Origin: Hygrophila difformis
Lineage: Eukaryota > Streptophyta > Magnoliopsida > Lamiales > Acanthaceae
Length of the DNA stretch: 64,000 bases
Direction of reading: 5' to 3'
Assembly (NCBI GenBank): GCA_030278955.1
Contig: JAOANR010000002.1
Coordinates: forward strand, 21,872,057 to 21,936,056
In this document: positions 56,901-64,000 of the stretch, piece after piece
Layout: each line of letters opens with the position of its first letter
How positions within the stretch are numbered: the first letter of the stretch is position 1
Translations under genes and position numbers: made by a program
Notes under the pieces: generated by a model
The model's database searches: none
What the model was told of the DNA's origin: nothing
The model's input: only the letters and a program-made list of their open reading frames with translations

Positions 56901-58696
56901 TCTTGAGCTGATTGTAAAATCTCAATATCTTCATCCATTAAATCCCTTGCTTTTGGAACTTCTAACGTCAAGTCCAGAATTTCTTTGGCTGCTAGCTCAT
57001 CTTCATTCTTCCTCTTCTTTGGAATTTGGCTAGTTTTCTCAGACTTGCTCGTCTCCACCTTTTTCTCAGTCCTTTTCTTAGCTGATGGTACTTCTTCTGA
57101 AGTGGGTGAACTAAGATTGTGTGACTTTCTCTTCCTGGTGGATAATTTCTTTTTACCTTTCTTATCTTGGGTTTTCGTGAATTCCTCCCAATCACGGTTT
57201 GCCTTTTGTCTGTTTGCATAATAATAGTCCATGCTTTCTTGCAGAATCGGATGGAGTTCATCATTTCCTTCATTCCTTTCTCCTACAATAGTTGTGACTT
57301 CATCTACTACTCTCATTTTCTCAATTCTTTGTTCATCATCTGTGCTGTCTTCATCTGAATCATGCTTCTTGACATAAAAATTTTTGCCCATTCCTTTCAA
57401 CATGACATTCATTCCCTTTCTGTTCAGATATTTCTCATTCCATGCATCCCAATCATCAATAATTACCTGCTGAATTCTTCCTTGTGTTTGATCAGTATAG
57501 GGTCTATGCTCCTTGTATGCATTTTCTCTGCACATAGCATCATATCTGATATACTTCTCAATGAATTCTTTCTCTCTCCTGAACATATCCATGAACTTCT
57601 TGTTGGAGAGTTGGAGGTAATCTCTTCATGATCTTGTTAGGTCTGTCTGTAATGAGTAGATCTGCATCTGCTGATGTTATTGATGGGGCTGAAACTTTCC
57701 TGAAATTTGTTATAGGTTCCAGTCCTTCATTAACAACAGATTCTTTGAAAATGTTCCTTACTATATTTTGTGGTGTCTGTTTTGCATCTGATCTCTGTTT
57801 CCTGTTCTTCCCTGTTCTCTCAGCTTCTCTCTCCTCTGCATCCTTGACCTATGCTTGCTGTTCTGGTATCAAATCAGCAAACTCTTCTAATGGAAATTCC
57901 TCATCAGGTTTCCTTGTCAACCCTGGTTTAAGAATCCTTCTCTTCAGATTTAGTCCCTTGGCCCACTCATTCATATGTCTGATCCAGCTATTCCTAGCTT
58001 CCTGAATGGTTATGAGGACATCTCTCCATACCATCTTGCCTTGTTTAGCGTTCTTAAAATGAGGCTCGAGGTCATGTCTCAAGTTGATTCGAGCATCAAT
58101 AATCCTATCCATGGCCAAATTTGTCAAGAAATTCTGTTCGATGGGTCCCTTCTTATTCAAGAATGTTGGAGGCATGTATGCAGGGAGTGCCTGCTGAGCA
58201 TCATAGACTCTAGCATTTCGGATTTCATGAAGTTTGCAGCAATGTTTGGTGAGTCACTTCACATATTTAGGTAGTGGTTGAGGATCAAAGTAATCCAACT
58301 CCAGCCCTATTTGATCTTTTGGATTGATAATTCTGTAGCATTCCTGATTCCACTCAGCCATGCACTTCTTTTCCCTTTCCAAAAGTCTTTCAAGACTGAT
58401 GTCATTAGCAGATGCCTGTCATTGATGAGGAATATCATTTGGTCATCCCAAAATTTATTCATCTTATCCCAGAATGCTTCTTCTAAATCAATCATCAGCG
58501 ATTCTTTTTCTTTATCTGGTATATGTTGAATCATGAATGGATTGACATAAAAGATTGGAGGTGAAATTTCCATCCCTGACCATCCACCGCTTTTCCGAAT
58601 AGTTTCCACCATTTTTGCTGTTTTCCTCATCGTCAAGAATGATTTCTCTTTCTTATCTGATTCTATACCTCGAGCTTGAAGTTCTTCATAGGTCAT
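53922..58696 (-). pseudogene. Large accessory ORF of Athila-B, nearly complete but broken
   Basis: Begins at ATG 58696 (MTYEELQARG) after a possible acceptor AG; about 1,590 codons if read through. Coding order: N-terminal unknown domain; an open 718-codon block (57592-55436) with NLS-like stretches (KKGKKKLSTRKRKSH, KKRKNEDEL) and acidic/Gln-rich sequence; a 301-codon block (55409-54504) with WRRINEWDVFMRHNNKCGY, YVELTREFYANFDVE and ALAYPNLIRRLCEKQGV, resembling the plant transposon-protein domain; and a C-terminal 185 residues (54479-53922) forming a highly charged coiled coil (REEMERFERLRKEELEERR). Breaks: frame change near 58425, TGA near 58257, TAG near 57848, frame changes near 57590 and 55430, TGA at 54501. 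No membrane segment, so it is not an obvious envelope. Confidence 0.82.
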
Positions 58697-58753
58697 CTTA
58701 TGAATCCTTAAGAAAGAAATAAGAATAAACTGGTTAACTAGTGTCACCATACT

Positions 58754-58882
58754 CACATTTAGAGCTTGACTCTAAATGTGCAGATGATAAAAGGAAACAT
58801 ACTACCAGGTTTTCCTTTTTATATTCATCATTCTTTTCATGATATCTCCATACTCACATTTAGAGATTTGCTCTAAATGTGA
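58754..58882 (-). repeat. Two inverted repeats with PPT-like arms, Athila-B
   Basis: 58754-58780 and 58854-58882: CACATTTAGAG and CTCTAAATGTG arms around 5-nt loops. On the minus strand the right arm runs into AAATGTGAGTATGG, one base from the true PPT at the LTR. Same place as 42977-43100. Confidence 0.72.
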
Positions 58883-59045
58883 AGATTTCAATGCTGACTA
58901 AATCTACTTTATTGCAGAATAAAAATAACAGAGAACTTACAATCATAACATCATCAATCAAAAACAAAATATAGAATTCATCAGATTCTTGCTAATAATA
59001 TGGAATTACAAAGCATGGTGTTTCTTATGACATTCAATCTATCAA

Positions 59046-59793
59046 TTACAAATGAGGGGGTGTCTCTGCCTCAATTCCAAATCTGAGGAACAGATTACAG
59101 TGCTCAGAGACTAAGCACCTCATGCAGTAAATTGAGGTGACTCCATAAGTGTTCCTTGAAGGGCCGTGATTATTATCATAATAGTTCCTAAGATTGCAAA
59201 GTCTCTTCTTAGGTTGTCCTTGAAAAGGTGAAATAAATTCCTCATAGTTTGATAGCCACCCTCTGACTTGAAGCCGAAGATCCTTGAGCCTTCGTCTATT
59301 CTTACACAGAGTAGCAAAGAGCCAAATTCCCTTCTCTTGTTCTTCAACTTCATCCTTACTCAAAAGCATAAGAGCTTTTACATAAATTGATGGGGGGTGA
59401 TTATCAGTGATTGCAGGTTTTAAGAGCTCAAATGCTGCTTGTTCATTCTTAACTTGAACAAACAAACGCAGTGCCTCTTGTAGCTGGCACATCCAATTTC
59501 CTGCATTTCTGCAACTTTCAAGAAAAAGTCTTTGTGTCTCTTCAAAAGTCCCCCATCCCCATGCAGAAAATTCTTCAAGAGAAGCTTTTTTCAAGACTAA
59601 AGGATGATGGGTAGCCTTTTCAAGCTCTTTGCAGACTAATTTACAGTTAAAGACAGTCTCAAGGTGATCAAATGCCAATCTCGATAGAATGTTTCCAAGA
59701 ATCTCATAAGGAAGATCTGTGATCTGAGTTTCCCCCGATCCAGATTTCTTTATTGAAGTCCTTGGTTGCTTTGAAGAGCTTCCAATTTCACAG
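59046..59793 (-). CDS. F4-B, intact F-box exon
   Basis: Open from the acceptor (TACTCAG, then C at 59793) to the stop, about 248 residues without interruption. F-box: ITDLPYEILGNILSRLAFDH followed by ETVFNCKLVCKELEKATHHP. Middle: CRNAGNWMCQLQEALRLFVQ, AAFELLKPAITDNHPPSIYV and KALMLLSKDEVEEQEKGIWL. End: FQGQPKKRLC and the Cys motif IYCMRC. No in-frame ATG precedes the F-box; the start would come from the exon at 61871, 2 kb upstream. It would act as substrate receptor of an SCF ubiquitin ligase; the substrate is unknown. It is the best-preserved cargo gene. Confidence 0.7.
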
Positions 59794-59948
59794 CTGAGTA
59801 GGATTAAAAACAATAGTAGAATTAAAAACTAGAGAATGAAATTCATTAATGCAAAAGGAATGTACAGTTTAGGTCATCCAGAGAATTCTTTGTGCAAGAC
59901 AATAAGCACAAAAGATTACAAAAAAATATGAACTGCTTGATTACTACA

Positions 59949-60702
59949 CTAGTCTAATTCTAGCAATTCATCTTCATTCTGCTCTTCTTCTCCATTGTTC
60001 CATTGCTCCCAATCAAATAATATGCCCAGTTCTCCACTTGCTCTTCTGTATTGCTTGACATAGTCAAACACTTCACATGGAACACACTCCATCCTTTCAT
60101 TGAAGGGTAATTGCTGTCGCTCTTGAAGGGAGTGATTCTTACAAAAACTCCTTTCCTCTTGATCAAGGAATGGATTTGGGAACTTATCACCGTAAAGAAG
60201 CCAGTGCAGAACACTAATTTTAAGGAAAGCTAAATCGAAGGGATCCTGGGTTACAGATTCAATCAACTGAATTCCTTCCTCATCCAGTTGTGGGTCTTGT
60301 TTGGAAAGCAATAGAAGAGATCTTATGAAAACAGTTGGTTTGTGTTTATCATCTAATCCGGGCTTTAAGATTTCATAAACTTTTTCTTCATTTTTATCAT
60401 CCACAAAGGCTATCAGTGTAGGCTCGATGTTAAACATATGGTTGCCTGCATCCTGACATTCTTTAATGAACTTGACCTGATTACTTGGATAAACATTTCC
60501 TCTCCAAATAGCACAAGTTTCCAAATTAGCTCTCGTTAGAGCTAATGATGATCTGCTTGCTGAGAAGAACTGCTTAGATGTTTCAGATGCTCTAAAAAGT
60601 GTCTTTATGCTCTCCATTCCTAATCACGACAGAATGTCTCCCAGTAACTCAGTTGGTAAATCAAATATTTGAGTTTCCAAGAGTTGAGGGATTTCGACAT
60701 TT
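59949..60702 (-). pseudogene. F3-B, F-box exon with one nonsense codon
   Basis: Starts after a strong pyrimidine tract and CTTTTCAG at 60703. NVEIPQLLETQIFDLPTELL leads into the F-box. TGA at 60624-60626 stands where Arg is expected in ILSRLG. The rest is open for 222 residues: ANLETCAIWRGNVY, CQDAGNHMFNIEPTLIAFVD, KPGLDDKHKPTVFIRSLLLL, FLDQEERSFC, the Cys motif MECVPC and an acidic tail. It shows the full C-terminus missing from frame in F3-A. Confidence 0.72.
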
Positions 60703-60974
60703 CTGAAAAGCAAAGGAGGAAGAGCACAGAATTAAGAGTAAAACTCATCATTTATGCAGTAATTAAGAAATAGAGATTAGATTTTATTAACAAAACCAAG
60801 CTGCATTACATGATACAAAAGACTTGATTTGGTGACAGTTTCAAAATCTAATATTAGAAGACTTGTCACACGCATCAATCTCTTCTTTCTTCATCTAAGA
60901 ATTATTCATTAATGCTATGGTTATCAGAGTTCTCCTTTGCTGCCATCCTAAAATCAGCTATTGCTCTACTTATA

Positions 60975-61623
60975 TCACAACAAAAGATAGTTGATCTGAT
61001 CTGCTCTATGATTAAAATATAATGGCCTATGAAAGTTTTCCAGATCATGATCATCAATAATGCAGAATTCCCTCTTTTTCTGTCCTAAGAAGGGATTCGG
61101 GACATATTCCCATTCTGAGAGTAAAGTGAGAAGATCATTTCTAAAATCGTAGCTATTTAACCTATCATTTAATATAGGACTAATGAGATGAAGCCCTGCA
61201 TCTATTTCCTTTCTAGAAACTCGGCTTAAGCAACATAAGGCTTTAAAATATTGAGAAAACATGGAATTATCTTTTATCCCTTCTTCCAGGATTTGAAACG
61301 CCTTGTATTCTTTACCCTGTGTGAACAGTTCCATAGCCTTATGTAGGTTCAGTATGTGATTTTTAGCCTTTCTGTAGGAGTGTAGAAACTTGGCTTTTCC
61401 AGGAGATTCATTAGAAATTCTTTTAAAAACCGGATCCTCTACATTAAATCTCTGGAAAACAGTAGGGTAGTTTGAAACCATTTTGAATGTTGATTAAGTT
61501 CGTTTGCAATGGAGCAAATCTTCGAAGCTGCTCTGCCCAACTCGTGACAAAATCTCCCCAATGACGTCCAGTGGAAGATCAGTCAAGTGTAAAGCAGAGA
61601 ACTCAGAAGCCTGCTCTTTACTG
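60975..61623 (-). pseudogene. F2-B, F-box exon, broken
   Basis: Starts at 61623 after GCTCAAACAG, 231 nt downstream of the start exon (61871-61855). F-box: LTDLPLDVIGEILSRVGQSS. A TAA follows LLHCKRT, about 40 codons in. The frame then runs open for 168 residues (NLHKAMELFTQGKEYKAFQI, LGQKKREFC), but the Cys motif seen in F2-A is replaced by LLL and stops. Confidence 0.7.
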
Positions 61624-61854
61624 CTGTTTGAGCGAGTTTTAAAGAAGGAAAATCAGTTGTTTGTATTAATGAAATTATACTCCAAAATTTCTACAATTTT
61701 GAGGAAGAATGTGAAAGAATGAAGAGAGATTATGCGAAATGCAAAATATAAACCCTAGTATACTAGTCAAGCATTTAGATGCAGGATGCAGAAGAAAAAT
61801 CTGAAGACTTGAAACACCAGGAAGAATGAAATGAAGTATGAATGGAGAGCTTAC

Positions 61855-61871
61855 GGATTGTTGCCTGCCAT
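61855..61871 (-). CDS. Short start exon (MAGNNP), Athila-B, second copy
   Basis: Minus strand ATGGCAGGCAACAATCC then GTAAGC. Phase and length equal those at 39977-39993. It fits F2-B, F3-B and F4-B acceptors in frame. Confidence 0.7.
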
Positions 61872-62394
61872 TTGAGAGTGTTCCTGGAGTTGATGGTATT
61901 TCGAACGGTTCTGAATGAAAATTTCGCAAATGGAAGAAGAGAAGCTTGATAATGGCGGTTTCTCCTTCGAGAGAGAATATGGACAGATATGAAAACGTTT
62001 TGAAAAGATATGGGGGTTATAGGGTATAAAAAGAAGTGGGCTGGCCTAGTTTAGAAGCTGCAGAGTAGGATACTCAAGCGTTTTCCCTCTCTTAGATTAT
62101 ACTCATTAGGTCTAGGCCTGCCACATCAGTGGGTTTGAATATTAACTTAAAATTTGAGTTAATAAACCCACACAAGCAAAGCTTGGACAAAAATAGATTA
62201 GTTGAAAACAAAGCGAGGGTTAAAAATTGAAAAGTATTAAGGCTACTAAATTATGCATTGAGTCTAGTTAGATTTTTTTTTTTATATCAGACTCTAAATC
62301 CAATTCATCTTCATACTTATCAAAAGCTACCCTCAATTCCTTCATTAAGGTTACCAATCCTTTCCTTTCATTCCCTGAATATACTCCTCTTTCA
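61872..62394 (-). other. Upstream region of second start exon, noncoding
   Basis: AT-rich. On the minus strand CCTCGCTTTGT lies near 62215, about 340 nt before the start exon. No TATA box of good quality is seen. Confidence 0.5.
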
Positions 62395-62785
62395 GCCTAA
62401 AGGATGTTTAGAAGCCTCATTCAACATTTTGCAATTGATGGTCAAACACCAAGTTTAAGAGATTTTCTCAAAACTCTCATAGTGAAGTGCTGTGATCTGA
62501 GTTTCCCCTGATCCATACTCCTTTGATAACATTTTTGGTTTCATGAGGAGCTTCCAGTTTCATCACTAGTTAATGATTGGATTGAATTAAGAAAATGAGC
62601 ATAAAGGAGAGAAAGTACAAGAATTGTAAAGTAACAAGTTTAATAAAAAACATATTAATAGGTGGTTCCAAATTACATACCAAGATTCCTGAAAATACAA
62701 AAATTATAGCCAGAGCATTTCCTTACTCTAGAAAATACTGAACTATCTGAGTTCCAAGGAGTTGTGGATTCCTAGCATTTCTGTT
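62395..62785 (-). pseudogene. Remnants of F4- and F3-like exons, Athila-B
   Basis: Two decayed pieces in the order of the intact units. Near 62785-62735 the minus strand has CTGGAAACAG then AAATGCTAGGAATCCACAAC, an F3 exon start ending after some 20 codons. Near 62570-62400 is an F4-like start (GGAAGCTCCTC, GGGGAAACTCAGATCACAGC) with ATGAGGCTTCTAAACATCC further on. With the exon at 63158 they form a degenerate duplicate of the exon-1/F3/F4 unit. Confidence 0.6.
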
Positions 62786-63141
62786 TCCAGAAAAGAATAC
62801 AATAAGGAATACAAAAGCAAACTTTTATCTAAAATGGTGGAACTAACAATTCGAAAATGGGATTTCATTTCTATTGCGAAGCTCCAATAGTCTCATATAG
62901 ACAATGCGTCAGTTACAAACTAAAGATTTCAGAAGAAACTCTCCAAATTAATCATTGTTTAAATGAGTTTAAAGAAACGGCTTTCAGTTATGAGAAATCT
63001 AAATGTTTAGTTTTTTCCGATTTTTAAAGCCAAAATGAACTTATCGAAAATTCTGAACCCTAGGTCTAAAAGTGTAATCCGGAGACAAACATTGCAGAAT
63101 AGAACAAGAATGTGAAAGATAGGATAAACCAGATTGCTTAC
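62786..63141 (-). other. Intron-like noncoding sequence after first start exon, Athila-B
   Basis: Runs from the GTAAGC donor at 63141 to the F3-like acceptor near 62786. No gene seen; the F2-equivalent exon is missing here. Confidence 0.45.
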
Positions 63142-63158
63142 GGATTGTTTTCGGCCAT
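63142..63158 (-). CDS. Short start exon (MAENNP), Athila-B, first copy
   Basis: Minus strand ATGGCCGAAAACAATCC then GTAAGC. The conserved 17-nt length and donor suggest a real coding exon, although only decayed F-box pieces follow directly. The counterpart by position of 39977 in Athila-A. Confidence 0.62.
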
Positions 63159-63562
63159 GTTTGTCCGTCGACTGGGTTTCTGAATGAACTTGCTACGAGA
63201 ATGATTGAGAAATGGTGGTATTGGTGTGTGACGATTTCTTCTCGGGAGAGAAAAGGAAAGAAAGACTGATGTAAAGTTTTGAAATGACAACTGAGAGGAA
63301 TGACTGCAAGGATATAGCCGCCCTATTTCTATCTAAGAACTGCAGGGGTCAAGATAGTAAATCTTGTCTCTGCAGAGAGTAATGATTAAGCCTAAAATAA
63401 GCCTATTTGAAAACAAATTTATTTAAAATGACTCAGATAAGAATCTAGTGTGAAAGATAAGATCAAGTCATTTTCTTTTCACAAGAATAAAGCGAGGAGT
63501 AAAAAAAATATCATCATCAGAGGGCTCAAAATTAAACAAAAATTAAGAGAATACATAATCAT
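63159..63562 (-). other. Noncoding spacer between F1-B and first start exon
   Basis: Contains CCTCGCTTTATTC (minus strand, near 63490), about 330 nt before the start exon. Athila-A has CTCGCTTTATC about 250 nt before its start exon (39728). Otherwise featureless. Confidence 0.5.
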
Positions 63563-64000
63563 TTAATTTGAATCTGAATCAATTTCTAATTCTGACTCAA
63601 ATTTAATTACATGTTCATTGAAATCTTCTCTTAATTCTCTAATCAAACTAGTAGCCTCACAACACAAACAATCAATGTTTGTGGCACCATAATTATAGTG
63701 TGGAGGTTCCCTAACTAAGTCCCTACTGTGTGGCGCTATGTAATCACAGTAATAGCGATGCCCTTGTCCCCGAAAAGGATTAGGCTCTTCTTCACTGTCG
63801 ATAAACACCCTGCTGATCTTCTCCTTAATCTTGTGGATATGATCTCCCTCTTTAAGGATTGATCTAAGCAGATACAATCCTTCATCAATCTCCTCAATGT
63901 TCTCTGAACTCAGAAGAATGAAGGCCTTGATGAAGATTGAAGGGTGATGATTATCTTCAATTCCAGGCTTGAGTATTTCAAAAGCAGCTTCCATGAGCCC
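63563..64000 (-). CDS. F1-B, C-terminal part of F-box protein, runs off right edge
   Basis: The last about 145 residues of the F1 homologue, open to its stop at 63563. EAAFEILKPGIEDNHHPSIF and IDEGLYLLRSILKEGDH match F1-A. FRGQGHRYYC and the Cys motif IDCLCCEAT are in frame here, confirming that F1-A is frameshifted. The tail is acidic. The F-box itself would be beyond the window, so integrity cannot be judged. Confidence 0.7.
   Translation of the reverse strand, partial: GLMEAAFEILKPGIEDNHHPSIFIKAFILLSSENIEEIDEGLYLLRSILKEGDHIHKIKEKISRVFIDSEEEPNPFRGQGHRYYCDYIAPHSRDLVREPPHYNYGATNIDCLCCEATSLIRELREDFNEHVIKFESELEIDSDSN

Noticed and set aside
53922..58696. Envelope-like gene as in some Athila elements
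   Set aside because: No signal peptide or membrane segment; Lys/Glu-rich with a coiled-coil tail.
38886..63998. Locus-level inverted duplication of a host F-box gene cluster
   Set aside because: Both arms belong to Athila structure (integrase on one side, PPT and 3' LTR on the other), Athila-B ends cleanly inside a Chr-2 LTR, and divergence between the arms is high. Not fully excluded without the sequence to the right.

Overview
The window is a repeat-dense piece of a plant nuclear genome, most likely a eudicot. It is a stack of nested Ty3/gypsy LTR retrotransposons. I see no ordinary single-copy host gene and no tRNA or rRNA gene. The evidence is LTR ends, target-site duplications (TSDs), primer-binding sites (PBS) for tRNA-iMet and tRNA-Asp, and broken gag and pol reading frames. 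All element names below are mine.

Layout. (1) 1-5607: remains of two minus-strand chromovirus-like elements, a gag with leader at the left edge (1-about 4080) and an RT/RNase H/integrase fragment (4383-5607). (2) Athila-A, plus strand, starts at 5608 inside that pol fragment. It has a 5' LTR (5608-8696 plus 15543-15894), a tRNA-Asp PBS (15895), gag, protease and RT up to 19364, RT and integrase from 36001 to 38031, then about 9.7 kb of extra cargo up to 47699. (3) TRG-1 (8697-15537, TSD TAGGG) sits in the Athila-A LTR. It is a minus-strand element with LTRs, PBS, polypurine tract (PPT) and gag but no pol. (4) TRG-2 (19365-35995, TSD CAAGT) is of the same family and splits the Athila-A RT. Its own 5' LTR is split by Chr-1 (25533-34157, TSD TCTCT), a chromovirus with RNase H, integrase and chromodomain but no RT. 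(5) Chr-2, plus strand, enters the Athila-A cargo at 47700. Only 1.9 kb of its 5' LTR is present, because Athila-B (minus strand) is inserted in that LTR, its 3' LTR ending at 49578. Athila-B runs off the right edge.

The most unusual content is the Athila cargo between integrase and 3' LTR. Both copies, in opposite orientation and at independent insertion sites, carry the same series: several F-box exons of the At2g35280-like type (F1-F4) and a large accessory ORF of about 1,590 codons, with lysine-rich basic stretches, a region like the 'putative plant transposon protein' domain, and a charged coiled-coil C-terminus. The F2-F4 exons lack an in-frame ATG before the F-box. All start in the same splice phase after a pyrimidine tract plus AG, and all can join a tiny upstream exon (ATG + 14 nt, MAGDNP-like, followed by GTAAG). 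This looks like a shared start exon with alternative F-box exons. A second TATA box, in front of F1, lies downstream of an array of the same CTCGCTTTGT/ACAAAGCGAG palindromes that fill the LTR promoter region. Sequences like the PPT recur inside inverted repeats between F4 and the accessory ORF.

The chromovirus-like families carry, near the 3' end of their LTRs, tandem arrays of short hairpins with compensatory stem changes. In TRG-1/2 each unit has a 7-nt TTCGATT loop on a GGG/CCC stem, matching the tRNA T-arm and Pol III B box. Most coding regions are broken by nonsense and frameshift mutations; the F4 exon of Athila-B and a 175-codon ORF of Chr-1 remain open. Probable order of insertion: left-edge elements, then Athila-A, then TRG-1, TRG-2 and Chr-2 inside it, then Chr-1 inside TRG-2 and Athila-B inside Chr-2.
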